Below are positions 23,244 to 33,514 of a stretch of DNA of 64,000 nucleotides, piece after piece. Source of the DNA: Microbacterium sp. MYb66. GTDB taxonomy: Bacteria; Actinomycetota; Actinomycetes; Actinomycetales; Microbacteriaceae. The position numbers and the translations under genes were made by a program. Under the pieces are notes generated by a model that saw only the letters and a program-made list of their open reading frames with translations, was not told the origin of the DNA and did no database searches. Within the stretch, counting starts at the first letter, position 1. Every line of letters starts with the position of its first letter. The stretch lies in the NCBI RefSeq assembly GCF_002979435.1, contig NZ_PCOV01000012.1, positions 22,048 through 86,047 on the forward strand, read 5' to 3'.

Positions 23244-25843
23244 GCGCCGCACTGATCGATCTGCAGGTCAGCGGACGGGCGGAGCCGCTCGCGATCCCGG
23301 ACCCCCGGCCGGTGTTCTCCTGGCGCATCGAATCCACCCGTCGCGCGGTCACGCAGCTCGCCTACCGGATCGTCGTCACCAGGGAGCGCGGCTCGGATGA
23401 CGGACTCTGGGACTCCGGGTGGGTGGAGAGCGCCCGAAGCCACGGCATCCCGTACGAGGGACGGACGCTGCCTTCGGGGTCGAGGTTCTCGTGGCGGGTC
23501 GCCGTGAGACTGAGCGACGGCACCTCCGCAGACTCGGAGAGCGCCTTCGAGACCGGTCCGTCAGCACTGCTGTGGGAGCGTGCGAGATGGGTCGGCAGGC
23601 ATCGTCAGGTCATGACACCGCACGACCATCACCCGGCGCCGTACGTGCGCGGCGCCTTCACCGTGCGCGAGGGTGTCGTGCGCGCCAGGGCATATGTCAC
23701 GGCCGGCGGTCTGTTCGACCTCTGGTGCAACGGAACCCGGATCTCCGCGGGCGATTTCGGGCCGGGGTGGACCGACTACCGGGTCCGCGTGCCCTTCCAC
23801 GGCCACGACATCACCGCTGCGCTCTCACCGGGCAGGAGCGTCCTCGGCGCGATGCTCGGCGAAGGCTGGTACAGCGGATACGTCGGTCCGTTCGGCAAGC
23901 GAGCGGTCTGGGGCGAGTACCCGATCCTGCGAGCGGTCGTCATCATCGAGTACGCCGACGGCTCCGTGCAGCACGAGGTCACCGGCTCCGACTGGGAGTG
24001 CACGACGGGTCCGATCCGCATGGCCGAGCTGCTGCACGGCTATCGGCAGGACAACAGGATCTCGCTCGGCGACTGGTCGGCCGGGTTCGGCGGGTGGGAC
24101 CCGGTGCAGGTCGAGGTGGGCCCGGCAGGAGATCTCGTTCCCGCACGCATCCCCGTGGCCCGCGTCGTCCGCGAGGTCCCCGCCGTCGCGATCCTGCGCA
24201 GTCCGACGGGATCGCCGATCCTGGACTTCGGGCAGAATCTGGCAGGTCGTGTGCGGCTGAGGCTGCGCGGACAGCGCGGCACCATCGTCCGGCTTCGTCA
24301 CGCGGAGATCCTCGACGAGGACGGCGCCCTCTATCTCGACAACCTCCGCGGTGCGGCGGCGACGGACGAGATCGTGCTCGCGGGCGGGGGAGAGGAGCTG
24401 TTCGACCCGATCTTCACCTACCACGGCTTCCGATTCGTCGAAGTGGACGGTGCAGCGCAGGAGCTCTCGATCGCGGATGCCACGGCCGTCGCCGTATCGA
24501 GCCTCGACGGGACCTCCCTCGAGCTGCACACCGACGACGAGATGCTCGACCGCATCCAGCGCAACCTGGAGTGGGGCATGCTGAGCAACTTCATCGAAGT
24601 CCCCACGGACTGCCCCAATCGCGACGAGCGACTGGGCTGGGCGGGTGACGCGCAGATGTTCGCACCCGTGGCGATGTACAACGGCGACGTCGAGGCGTTC
24701 CTCACGAAGTGGCTCGACGACATCGCCGACGCGCAGAAGCCCAACGGCGCCTTCGCCGACATCGCGCCCGGCGCCCTGGTCGACTTCGCCGAGGAGGGAG
24801 CGGCCGGCTACGGCGATGCCGGCGTGTTCCTGCCGTGGGATCTCTACCGGCACTACGGCGATCCCGGGGTGCTGCGGCGCCACTATGCAGGCATGACCCG
24901 CTGGCTGCGGTACATCGGGACGGTCAACCCCGATCACGTCTGGCGGCATCGCCGCAACACGGACTACGGCGACTGGCTGGCGACCGTCCCCACCGACAAA
25001 GCCCTCACCGCGACGGCGTATTGGGCGTACGCGGCTCGAGTGACCGCCGCCGCCGCGCGGGTGATCGGGTTGATCGAGGAGGCCGAAGCGCACGCCGCGC
25101 TCGCGGACGCCGTGGCGGAGGCCTTCCGCGCGGAGTTCGTGAACGCCGAGGGCCGGGTCGAAGACGCCACGCAGACCGCGCTCGCCCTCGCACTCGCCTT
25201 CGACCTGCTGCGCCCGGAGGATCGCGCGCAGGCTCGCGCCGACCTCGTGGCGGACGTGGAGTCGCGGGGTCACATCACCACCGGCTTCCTGGGCATCCGG
25301 TGGATCTATCCGGTGCTCATCGACAGCGGGCGCCCCGATCTCGTGCTGAGCACGCTCCTCCGTCGGGAGGCGCCGTCGCTGGCGAACCAGGTCGTGCGGG
25401 GGATGACGACGATCGGCGAGCATTGGACCGCCTGGGACGAGGCCGGAAACCTGATCGATCCCGCCATGAACTCCTTCAACCACTTCGCACTCAGCTCGGG
25501 GTTCGACGGCGTGTACCGCGTGATCGGCGGTGTCACCTCGCTCGCCCCCGGCTTCTCCGAGCTGCGGATCGCTCCGTACGTCTCCGGAACGATCCGCGGT
25601 TCCCGCTTCGGCTTCGAGGCGCCGCCGGGACGGATCGGCTGCGAGTGGAGTCGTCAGGGCGACGAATTGCGCCTGACGGTCGACATCCCGGCGAACGTGA
25701 AAGCCGTGATCGAGATCCCGGCCGTCTCCGTGACGGTGCGGGAGGGCGAGGACGGTGTGCTCTCCACGGAGCACGCCGACGAGGCCGTGCAGGTCGTCGT
25801 CGGAAGCGGACACTACGAGTTCGAGTACGGAGGAGTGCGATGA
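23240..25843 (+). CDS. Alpha-L-rhamnosidase, GH78 (first of two)
   Basis: 867 residues, the usual length for GH78. Order: N-terminal fibronectin-like domain (PVFSWRIESTRRAVTQLAYR), carbohydrate-binding beta domains (FGPGWTDYRVRVPFHGHDI), the LDFGQNLAGRVRLR strand, the (alpha/alpha)6 barrel with VPTDCPNRDERLGWAGDAQ (about 454-472; the Glu of DER is the probable acid) and TTIGEHWTAWDE near 726 (probable base), then a C-terminal beta-sandwich. No signal peptide, so it is cytoplasmic and acts on imported rhamno-oligosaccharides. It overlaps the aldolase and the next GH78 by ATGA. Confidence 0.92.
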   Translation: MSAALIDLQVSGRAEPLAIPDPRPVFSWRIESTRRAVTQLAYRIVVTRERGSDDGLWDSGWVESARSHGIPYEGRTLPSGSRFSWRVAVRLSDGTSADSESAFETGPSALLWERARWVGRHRQVMTPHDHHPAPYVRGAFTVREGVVRARAYVTAGGLFDLWCNGTRISAGDFGPGWTDYRVRVPFHGHDITAALSPGRSVLGAMLGEGWYSGYVGPFGKRAVWGEYPILRAVVIIEYADGSVQHEVTGSDWECTTGPIRMAELLHGYRQDNRISLGDWSAGFGGWDPVQVEVGPAGDLVPARIPVARVVREVPAVAILRSPTGSPILDFGQNLAGRVRLRLRGQRGTIVRLRHAEILDEDGALYLDNLRGAAATDEIVLAGGGEELFDPIFTYHGFRFVEVDGAAQELSIADATAVAVSSLDGTSLELHTDDEMLDRIQRNLEWGMLSNFIEVPTDCPNRDERLGWAGDAQMFAPVAMYNGDVEAFLTKWLDDIADAQKPNGAFADIAPGALVDFAEEGAAGYGDAGVFLPWDLYRHYGDPGVLRRHYAGMTRWLRYIGTVNPDHVWRHRRNTDYGDWLATVPTDKALTATAYWAYAARVTAAAARVIGLIEEAEAHAALADAVAEAFRAEFVNAEGRVEDATQTALALALAFDLLRPEDRAQARADLVADVESRGHITTGFLGIRWIYPVLIDSGRPDLVLSTLLRREAPSLANQVVRGMTTIGEHWTAWDEAGNLIDPAMNSFNHFALSSGFDGVYRVIGGVTSLAPGFSELRIAPYVSGTIRGSRFGFEAPPGRIGCEWSRQGDELRLTVDIPANVKAVIEIPAVSVTVREGEDGVLSTEHADEAVQVVVGSGHYEFEYGGVR

Positions 25844-28482
25844 CGGTCGAGGTCTCGGAGCTGCGGGTCGGAGGGCGTGTGGAAGCGCTCGCCGTTCAGG
25901 GCGCTCCCGTGTTCAGCTGGCAGCTCGTCTCTTCCGAGCGCGGAATCGTGCAGACCGCCTACCGGATCCGAGTACATCGCGGCGACGGGTCGGACGCCCT
26001 CGTGTGGGACTCGGGCATGCGCGAGGGGGCGATGCCGCAGGACACGTCGATGCCGGAGCAGGCGCTGTCGCCGGGGCGCGCGTACACGTGGAGCGTGGAG
26101 GTGCGGCACAACGGCGCGTCCGATGAGGCAGCCTTCGGCGATTCGCGATTCGAGACATCCCCGGAGAGCGGTCTGTGGGCCGATGCTCGGTGGATCACGC
26201 TGCGTCGGGACGACCACCAGCACGACGATCACCGTCCCGTGCCCTATCTGCGCCGCCTCATCGCGCCCCGCGAGCGTGTGGTCCGTGCCCGGATGCACGC
26301 CACGGCCGGCGGGATCTACGAGCTCTGGGCCGCCGGCGAGCAGATCACGCCCGGCTCCCTCGCTCCGGGATGGACGGACTACGACACGCGCGTGGCGTTC
26401 CACACCTACGACCTGACACGACTCTTCGAGGCCGGGGAGCCGGTCCGCATCGGCGCCGTCGTCGCGGACGGATGGTACGCCGGTGGGGTCGGACCCTTCC
26501 ACCGGAGGAACTTCTGGGGCAAGCGGCCCGTCTGGCGCGCGGTGCTCGTCCTGGACTATGAGGGCGGTGACAGGGAGGTCGTCGTCACGGACGAGTCCTG
26601 GGAAGCATCCTTCGGCGCGATCCAGGCCGCGGATCTCATCCAGGGCGAGGTCGTCGACGCCCGCAGGGATCTCGGCGACTGGACGACGGCCGCAGGGCAT
26701 GGCTGGAAGGCCGTCGACATCGACCGGGGTCCGACGGGGAAGCTCGTGCCCTCGCCCATCGACGCCCCTCGTCCCATCGCCGAACTGCCCGCTGTGTCTC
26801 GGCACGAGAGCACCGCAGGAAGCTTCGTCTACGACTTCGGACAGAACTTCGCGGGGCACGTCCGTCTTCGTGTGCGGGGCCCCGCGGGGACGATCGTCCG
26901 GCTGCGCCATGCGGAGGTGCTCGACGACACGGGAGGCGTGTACCTCGCGAACCTCCGGGGAGCGCGCGCGGCAGACACCTTCATCCTGAGCGGCGCGGAT
27001 GACGAGTTCGCCCCGTCGTTCACGTCGCACGGTTTCCGCTACGTCGAGATCACCGGTCTGCCCACCCCACCGGAACTCGATGCGGTGACCGGGGTCGCCG
27101 TGTCGTCGGCGACCGACGACACGGGAGCACTGGTGACCGACAACGCGCTGGTCAACGCGATCGTGCGGAACACGCGCTGGAGCATGCGCAGCAACTTCAT
27201 GGACGTGCCGACGGACTGTCCCGCCCGCGATGAGAGGGTCGGCTGGACCGGCGACGGCCAGGTCTTCGCATCGACCGCGTGCTGGCTCGCGGACGTGCAG
27301 AACTTCCTCTCGAAATGGGTGGACGACATCCTCGACGCGGTGCCGGACTCCGGCGCCGTTCCCGACATCGCACCGGCGAAGGGCCTGCTCGGTCGGCTCA
27401 CGTACACCGAGGACGGATCGTCCGGCTACGCCGAGTCGATCCTGATCATCCCGTGGGCGGTCTACGAGTACTACGGGGACACGACCCTGATCGCGCGCTC
27501 ATACGAGGCGGGTGCCCGCTGGGTCTCCTATGTGCAGAGCCGCATGAACGATCTCGTCTGGCGAGCGAACCGCAACACCGACTACGGTGACTGGCTCGCT
27601 CCGGTCGAGACGCCGAAAGACCTCACGGCGACGGCGTACTTCAACCTGGCCGTGCAGCTCATGGCCAGATCGGCCAGGGTGCTCGACCGGCACGACGAGG
27701 CGCGCAGGTACGAGGAGCTCAGTGCACGCGCCGCGGCCGCGTTCCGCGCAGCGTTTGTCGCGCCCGACGGCACGATGCCCGCGGGGAGCCAGGCGGCGTA
27801 CGTGCTCGCACTCTCCTTCGATCTCCTGCTGCCCGATCAGCGCGTGAGCGCCGCCGAAGCGCTGGCCGCCGACGTCGAGAGCCGTGGGCACCTGACGACG
27901 GGATTCCTTTCGATCGCCCACCTGCTGCCGACGCTGAGCGCGATAGGTCGTTCGGACCTCGCCTACCGGCTGATGCTGAACGAGGACTATCCGTCGTGGG
28001 GTCACGAGATCGCCCACGGGGCCACGACCATCTGGGAGCGGTGGGACGGCTGGAGCGAGTCCGGCTATCAGGATCCGCTGATGAACTCCTTCAACCACTA
28101 CGCCTTCGGCTCGGTGACCGACTGGCTGTTCCGGGTGGTGGGCGGACTCGCGCCGGCCGCACCCGGTTTCGGACGGGTGCGCATCGCTCCGCAGCCGGGC
28201 GAAGGGGTGACGAACTCGTCAGCCGAGTTCCGATCGGTACGAGGCCTCATCACCGTGGAATGGCGGCTGACGGACGAGGCATTCGAGTGCACACTCCGTG
28301 TCCCCGCCAACGCGACCGCCGAGGTCGTCCTCCCCGCGCTCGCGATCGCGGAGCACGGCGTCGCGCTGGAGGACGCGCCCGGCGTCTCGGACGTGGTCGC
28401 ATCGGAGACGGCCACGTCCTTCGTGCTCGGCTCAGGTGAGTACTCGTTCCGAGGGGAGGTGCTGACCCATGTCCACGCATGA
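25840..28482 (+). CDS. Alpha-L-rhamnosidase, GH78 (second of two)
   Basis: 880 residues with the same domain order as the preceding enzyme: PVFSWQLVSSERGIVQTAYR, APGWTDYDTRVAFHTYDL, YDFGQNFAGHVRLRVRG, the acid motif VPTDCPARDERVGWTGDGQ (about 456-474) and the base motif HGATTIWERWDGW near 732, which is the more typical GH78 form. No signal peptide. Two tandem cytoplasmic GH78 enzymes suggest different linkages or aglycones. ATG 25840 overlaps the first GH78 stop; its end overlaps the esterase gene by 14 bp. Confidence 0.92.
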   Translation: MTVEVSELRVGGRVEALAVQGAPVFSWQLVSSERGIVQTAYRIRVHRGDGSDALVWDSGMREGAMPQDTSMPEQALSPGRAYTWSVEVRHNGASDEAAFGDSRFETSPESGLWADARWITLRRDDHQHDDHRPVPYLRRLIAPRERVVRARMHATAGGIYELWAAGEQITPGSLAPGWTDYDTRVAFHTYDLTRLFEAGEPVRIGAVVADGWYAGGVGPFHRRNFWGKRPVWRAVLVLDYEGGDREVVVTDESWEASFGAIQAADLIQGEVVDARRDLGDWTTAAGHGWKAVDIDRGPTGKLVPSPIDAPRPIAELPAVSRHESTAGSFVYDFGQNFAGHVRLRVRGPAGTIVRLRHAEVLDDTGGVYLANLRGARAADTFILSGADDEFAPSFTSHGFRYVEITGLPTPPELDAVTGVAVSSATDDTGALVTDNALVNAIVRNTRWSMRSNFMDVPTDCPARDERVGWTGDGQVFASTACWLADVQNFLSKWVDDILDAVPDSGAVPDIAPAKGLLGRLTYTEDGSSGYAESILIIPWAVYEYYGDTTLIARSYEAGARWVSYVQSRMNDLVWRANRNTDYGDWLAPVETPKDLTATAYFNLAVQLMARSARVLDRHDEARRYEELSARAAAAFRAAFVAPDGTMPAGSQAAYVLALSFDLLLPDQRVSAAEALAADVESRGHLTTGFLSIAHLLPTLSAIGRSDLAYRLMLNEDYPSWGHEIAHGATTIWERWDGWSESGYQDPLMNSFNHYAFGSVTDWLFRVVGGLAPAAPGFGRVRIAPQPGEGVTNSSAEFRSVRGLITVEWRLTDEAFECTLRVPANATAEVVLPALAIAEHGVALEDAPGVSDVVASETATSFVLGSGEYSFRGEVLTHVHA

Positions 28483-29605
28483 GGAACGGGAGCAGCGATG
28501 GGTCACCGGCTGGACGGCGTCCCTCAGCGGGGCGGGAGGCGCGTTCGCCGGCCCCGACGCGACGATCAGGCAGACGATGCGGACCGTCTGGGGAGGGGAT
28601 GCCGTCCGCATCCGCATCTCGAATCCCTACTCCTACGCGCCGCTGCGGGTCGATGCCGCCTCGATCGGACTCCCCGGATCCACCCTTCCGGACATCGCGG
28701 GGGAACCCGTCGCCCTGCGTTTCCGCGGTGCGTCCGGTGTGCTCGTGCACCCGGGGGACGCGGTGTGGAGCGATCCTGCCGTGCTCCCCGTGCCGACGCG
28801 CGGCGAGGTCGTGATCTCGATCCATGTGAGTGCCCCGACGGAGGTCTCCGGCCATCCGTGGGGGAACCGATTCTCCTGGACCACGATGGGCGCTGTCGGT
28901 GACCTCACCGCCCAGTCGGCGGGCGCGGCCTTCCGGCCGTGGACGACGGGGTCGGCCTGGGTGGATGCGATCGACGTGCGCACCTCGGGTGCCGGATCGA
29001 TCGTCGCGGTCGGCGACTCGATCACGGACGGCGCCGGGGCGGACTTCGGCACGGACACTCGCTGGACCGATCTGCTGACGGAGCGGACGCTGGCGCTCGA
29101 CGCGGCTGATCCGCGACGGCTCGGCATCGTGAACGCGGGGATCGGCGGCAACACGGTGGCCGGCTTCGGCAACAGCGAGGTCGGGCCCAACGTCGTCTCC
29201 CGGTTGGAACGCGATGCCCTGAGTCTGTCCGGGATCCGGGCCGTGATCATCGCGGCGGGTTCGAACGATCTCTATCTCGGCGGCACGGCGGACGCCCTGA
29301 TCGCGGAGTGGGAGCGGATCGCGGAGCGCATCCACGTCCGCGGGATGCGCGCGCTGATCGCAACCATCGTCCCTCGGGGCGGCGGCTACGGATGGGCCGC
29401 GCCGATGGAACGCGAACGCGAGCGCGCCAACGCCTGGATCCACCGGCAATCGGTCTACGACGGCGTGATCGACTTCATTCCGGCGCTCGACGACCCGCAG
29501 GAACCGGGGAGCCTGCGCCCCGACCTGGACGCGGACGGCACGCATCCGAACTCGAAGGGATACCGCGCTATGGCGGAGGGCGTCGATCTCGACGTCCTGA
29601 TCTGA
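28469..29605 (+). CDS. SGNH/GDSL hydrolase with N-terminal beta domain
   Basis: 378 residues. The N-terminal 170 residues look like a beta-sandwich. The SGNH core follows: VGDSITDGAG (block I, about 181-190), NAGIGGNTV (block II), AAGSNDLYLGG (block III) and ADGTHPNSKGY (block V with the catalytic Asp-His). No signal peptide is seen. In sugar loci such enzymes remove acetyl groups, for instance as rhamnogalacturonan acetylesterases. The gene overlaps the second GH78, so deacetylation of imported rhamnosides is a reasonable role. Confidence 0.85.
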   Translation: MSTHEEREQRWVTGWTASLSGAGGAFAGPDATIRQTMRTVWGGDAVRIRISNPYSYAPLRVDAASIGLPGSTLPDIAGEPVALRFRGASGVLVHPGDAVWSDPAVLPVPTRGEVVISIHVSAPTEVSGHPWGNRFSWTTMGAVGDLTAQSAGAAFRPWTTGSAWVDAIDVRTSGAGSIVAVGDSITDGAGADFGTDTRWTDLLTERTLALDAADPRRLGIVNAGIGGNTVAGFGNSEVGPNVVSRLERDALSLSGIRAVIIAAGSNDLYLGGTADALIAEWERIAERIHVRGMRALIATIVPRGGGYGWAAPMERERERANAWIHRQSVYDGVIDFIPALDDPQEPGSLRPDLDADGTHPNSKGYRAMAEGVDLDVLI

Positions 29606-29678
29606 CTCCGGCGCCGGTTCTTCGCGCGCCGACGAGCGGTTCGATCGAGTCGCTCACTCTCACAACAAAGGAGTTGCA

Positions 29679-31187
29679 ATGAGAAACGAAGAACGGACGA
29701 CGGCGATGTCGCCGGGTATCGCTCGGCGGGCCGCACTGGGCGTCGTCGTGGGAGGTGCGGCCTCTGCGCTCGCGCTCGGCGCGGGGGGCACCGCAGCCCA
29801 TGCGGCGACCACGCTGACATCGGTCGGATCCTTCGCCGCGCTCGCGGCGCTTCCGATCACCTCTCCCATGGAACCGGTCGTCGTGCTCGGCAGGGCCGCG
29901 ATCGGCGATGGCGGGGAGGGGGTGTTCATCTGGGACGCGGCGGCGGCGGCGAGCAGTGCCGACGGCGGGACGCGGCTCGCGTCGACGGCATCCGCGACAG
30001 GCGTGTGGCGGCGTCAGACGGACGGCGACGACCGCATGAGCGCACGGTGGTTCGGCGTCAAAGCGGACGGCTCGGCCGACGACACCACGGCGTTCCAGAG
30101 CGCGGTCAACGCCGCCGTGCGCGCCGGTGCCGTGCTCATGGCGCCCGCAGGCACCATCCGCATCACGAGCAGCGTGACGGTGCCCGCGGTCGGGACCTCC
30201 CGACGGCTCTTCATCCAGGGGGCTGGCCAGGTCCAGACGCGCTTCCGTCTCTCCGCATCCGGTCGGTTCGACTTCGACCTCGGTGTCAGCTCGGAGTGGG
30301 ACAACGGGCACCTGGTCCTGCGCGACTTCTCCGTCCTCTGCGATTCGGCGGAGACGATCACCGCGGTCACCGCGCGCTTCGCGCGAGTCAGCGGGGCCAC
30401 CGCGCAGACCTCGATCATCGAGAACGTCGAGGTCGTCGGCGTCAGCGACACCACGGGGCCGAAGGTCGCGTTCCATCTGGTGGATGCGAGCGCCCTGAGG
30501 TTCCGGGGAGCCCGGATCCAGGGACGCCGCAGTGGGGGAGGATCCGATACGGTCGGCGTGCTCCTGTCCGGCGGGTCCATTCCGGTCGAGATCTACCTCT
30601 CGGAGATCAACGTGTACTTCATGAACACGGCATTCCTCGTCGACGGGACGGCGGACCGCCGCCTCGAGGGCGTGCATCTGGACAAGTGCGCGGCGGTGGC
30701 CTGCGCGTACGGAGTCACCGCGAACGCGGCCCCGACCGACCAGTCGCTGTGGATCAAGGTCTCGCAGTCTCATTTCAACTGCACGAAGGGCGGGATCTCG
30801 ACGAGCAACTACGGGAACATCCTCTTCACGGGCAACCTGATCTACGGTCTTCCCGCCGGCGGCGCATCCGTCGCGTTCCTCGCCGTCAGCGTGTCCAACG
30901 GAGGCGGGTCCGGCGTGGGGCACCTCAGCATGATCGCCGACAACATCATCGAGTACGCGGGGAGCACGACGGCGGCGAAGAACGGCATCCTCATCGCCGG
31001 AGGCGCATCGGAGGACTCGATCCTCATCTCCAACAACATCCTCGCCTTCTTCGACACCGCGATCTGGTTGGCACCGACCGCCAACCGGGTCGCGATCGCC
31101 GCGACCAACATGTTCAAGAGCAACACGACGCCCACCTTGAACCAGGGCTCGAACAACGTCGTCGCCCCGGCGCTGGTGACCTGGTGA
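29679..31187 (+). CDS. Tat-exported right-handed beta-helix protein (pectate-lyase-like fold)
   Basis: 502 residues. The signal has a twin-arginine start (GIARRAALGVVVGGAASALA) with a cleavage-type AHAATT. From about residue 119, ARWFGVKADGSADDTTAFQS, continuing SAVNAAVRAGAVL, is the hallmark start of the pectate lyase superfamily 3 / GH55-like beta-helix. Many short strand repeats with N and V ladders follow (NILFTGNLIYGL, LSMIADNIIEYAG, ILISNNILAFFDT). It is secreted and likely binds or cleaves a polysaccharide, giving rhamnose-containing oligomers for uptake. AAGGAG precedes the ATG. The next gene overlaps by GTGA. Catalytic residues cannot be named. Confidence 0.75.
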   Translation: MRNEERTTAMSPGIARRAALGVVVGGAASALALGAGGTAAHAATTLTSVGSFAALAALPITSPMEPVVVLGRAAIGDGGEGVFIWDAAAAASSADGGTRLASTASATGVWRRQTDGDDRMSARWFGVKADGSADDTTAFQSAVNAAVRAGAVLMAPAGTIRITSSVTVPAVGTSRRLFIQGAGQVQTRFRLSASGRFDFDLGVSSEWDNGHLVLRDFSVLCDSAETITAVTARFARVSGATAQTSIIENVEVVGVSDTTGPKVAFHLVDASALRFRGARIQGRRSGGGSDTVGVLLSGGSIPVEIYLSEINVYFMNTAFLVDGTADRRLEGVHLDKCAAVACAYGVTANAAPTDQSLWIKVSQSHFNCTKGGISTSNYGNILFTGNLIYGLPAGGASVAFLAVSVSNGGGSGVGHLSMIADNIIEYAGSTTAAKNGILIAGGASEDSILISNNILAFFDTAIWLAPTANRVAIAATNMFKSNTTPTLNQGSNNVVAPALVTW

Positions 31188-33514
31188 ACGGGGTGAGCGG
31201 CCTCATGGGCGGCAACGGCGACAGCACTCCGGCCCGGGGCGTCGACCGGCGCACTCTGCTGCAGGGTTCTCTGGTCGCCGCGGTCCTCGGCGCGATCGGC
31301 ATCCCCTCTGCCGCATCTGCCGCTTCGAGCGGGGGAGTCGCGGCTGTCGCGGATGCGGTGCGAGCAGCAGGGCTGCCCGCCGGTGCCTCGCGCGCCCTGC
31401 AGATCGGTGCGTTCTGGCCTCCGCCCTCGGCTCTCCTCACGGCCACGCAGTACGACTGGCTGCGCGATGCGCACGTCACCGTCCTGCAGAACGTCGTCGG
31501 CAACGATCTGAACTCCGTCGCCCACAACCATCAGATGCTCACCCTGGCCGGAGCTCGAGGCATGAAGGTCGTGGTCGCGGACACCAACAGCGCCGGCCTG
31601 AAGACGAACCCGGCGCTCGCCGCAACCGTCGCGAGCGAGTACGGCGGCGACCCCGCGCTCTTCGGCTTCTATGTCAAGGATGAGCCGCTCCACACGGAGT
31701 TCGGCGCGTACGCCGCCGCCTATCGAAGGTTCCTGATCGAGGCTCCGCAGTACGAGCCCCTCGTCAACCTGCTCCCGATGGTGGTGTACAACGCCGACTA
31801 CGAGAACTATCTCGAGGGATGGATCGGTGCCGTCGGGGCTTCTTACGTCAAACGGCTCGCCTACGACCGATACCCCTGGCCGACGACCGGCGGGATACAC
31901 GGCGACTGGTTCGAGAACGTCGAGCTCGTGCGGCATTCGGCACTGCGGCACAACCTGCCCACCGGCGCCTACCTCCAGTCGGTCGGCATCCCGGGCGGTC
32001 TGCGTAGACCCACCGAGATCGAGATGCGCTACAACGCGCATGCGTTCCTGGCGTACGGGTTCGGTGCGCTGTACTGGTTCACCTGGGCGACGCCCGAGAA
32101 CCGCTCCGAGCCGTTCACGAACGCCATCATCGCCCCGGACGGCACGAAGACCGATCTGTACGCTCCCGTGCAGGCGATCGGTCGCTCGCTGACGAACCTG
32201 GGTGCCGTCACTGCGGCGGCGACCTCGCAGGCCGTCTACCATTCCGGCGTCATGGCGACGGGGACGGTGCCCGTCCCGGGGAACTCCTTCTGGCGTCCGG
32301 TGAATCCCGCGGCGAACGTGATCGTGTCCCATTTCGTGGGTGACGGCGGCCGTCGGTACGTGCTGATCGTGGATCGGACTCTGGACGCCGGATCGAAGAC
32401 GCTGCAGTTCCAGACGGAGAAGAACCTCGCCTCGGTCGTCGAGGTCTCCTCGACGACCGGACTGGAAGTCTCTGCGGGGTACACCGCAGCCACCGGCGTC
32501 GTCACCGCGACCTTCCAGGCCGGCGAGGCCCGTCTCTTCGCGCTCCCCGCCGGATTCTCACGGGACTGGAACCTGGCGGCCGGCCGCTCGGTCTCCGCTT
32601 CGACCTCCGTGGAGGCGTGGAGCTTCTCGAAGGCAGGGGTCGTCGACGGCGACACGGCGACGTGCTGGTCCAGCGCCGGGAGCATCCTGACGGATCACGA
32701 AGAATGGGTGTCCGTCGATCTCGGCGGAGTCCACGTCGTGAATGCGATCCGGCTGACGCCGCGCATGGACACCCCCGGCGAGGGCTTCCCCCTCGACTTC
32801 GTCGTGGAGGTCTCGAAGAACGGGACGAGCTGGACGGGTGTCGTGAACAGAGTCGCCGCGCCCAAGCCCACGGCGGCCGTGGAGTATGGATTCGGTCGTC
32901 AGCCCGCGCGCTACGTGCGGGTGCGCGGCACGAAGCTGCGTCCGCTCACCATCGAGGAGAACCACTACCGCCTACAGCTCTCGGAGATCGAGGTCTACCA
33001 CCGGGTCGCGCTGTCGCCCGGTGCGGGTCTGTTCTCGGACGATTTCTCGGGTGACCTGCGGAAATGGGTGAACGCCCGGAACTGCTCGGTGTCGGGCGGC
33101 AGGCTCACGGTCACCGCAGCGGAAGACATCCGCAATGCCAACGGCGGCCTCGATTGGCAGGACTACGCGTTCGAGGCATCGCTGAAGGTCGATCGGGCGC
33201 GGATCGGCCTGGTGTTCCGCTGCACCGATGCGGCGAACTTCTACATGTGGCAGCTGGGTGCCGACGGGGCGCTGCGTCCGCACGTCAAGATCGCCGGTGC
33301 GTGGACCCTGTTGAAGACGGTTCCCGGCGTGGTGCCGACCGGCGATCTCACCGTTCGCATCGATGCGGTCGGCTCCACCTTCACCACGCGGATCAACGGC
33401 ACTGTGGTCGACGTGACGAGTCACACCACGCACGTACGAGGGAACATCGGCTTCCGCGCAGACACCGCGGTGGAAGGAGCGTCGATCGACACCGTCAGCG
33501 TCGTGGAGCTGTGA
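31184..33514 (+). CDS. Tat-exported putative glycoside hydrolase with discoidin and LamG-like domains
   Basis: 776 residues. Twin-arginine motif at residues 22-23 (RGVDRRTLLQGSLVAAVLGA), cleavage near ASAASS. Residues about 60-400 look like a TIM-barrel hydrolase: FGFYVKDEPLHTEFGAY with a candidate acid, then AHAFLAYGFGALYWFTWATP. A discoidin/F5-8C-type binding module follows (WNLAAGRSVSASTSVEAW, from about 462), then a LamG/DUF1080-like beta-sandwich (DDFSGDLRKW from about 614). I do not recognise the catalytic family. GTG 31184 overlaps the preceding stop; ATG 31205 is a possible alternative. With the beta-helix protein it forms the secreted arm of the rhamnoside locus. Confidence 0.75.
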   Translation: MNGVSGLMGGNGDSTPARGVDRRTLLQGSLVAAVLGAIGIPSAASAASSGGVAAVADAVRAAGLPAGASRALQIGAFWPPPSALLTATQYDWLRDAHVTVLQNVVGNDLNSVAHNHQMLTLAGARGMKVVVADTNSAGLKTNPALAATVASEYGGDPALFGFYVKDEPLHTEFGAYAAAYRRFLIEAPQYEPLVNLLPMVVYNADYENYLEGWIGAVGASYVKRLAYDRYPWPTTGGIHGDWFENVELVRHSALRHNLPTGAYLQSVGIPGGLRRPTEIEMRYNAHAFLAYGFGALYWFTWATPENRSEPFTNAIIAPDGTKTDLYAPVQAIGRSLTNLGAVTAAATSQAVYHSGVMATGTVPVPGNSFWRPVNPAANVIVSHFVGDGGRRYVLIVDRTLDAGSKTLQFQTEKNLASVVEVSSTTGLEVSAGYTAATGVVTATFQAGEARLFALPAGFSRDWNLAAGRSVSASTSVEAWSFSKAGVVDGDTATCWSSAGSILTDHEEWVSVDLGGVHVVNAIRLTPRMDTPGEGFPLDFVVEVSKNGTSWTGVVNRVAAPKPTAAVEYGFGRQPARYVRVRGTKLRPLTIEENHYRLQLSEIEVYHRVALSPGAGLFSDDFSGDLRKWVNARNCSVSGGRLTVTAAEDIRNANGGLDWQDYAFEASLKVDRARIGLVFRCTDAANFYMWQLGADGALRPHVKIAGAWTLLKTVPGVVPTGDLTVRIDAVGSTFTTRINGTVVDVTSHTTHVRGNIGFRADTAVEGASIDTVSVVEL

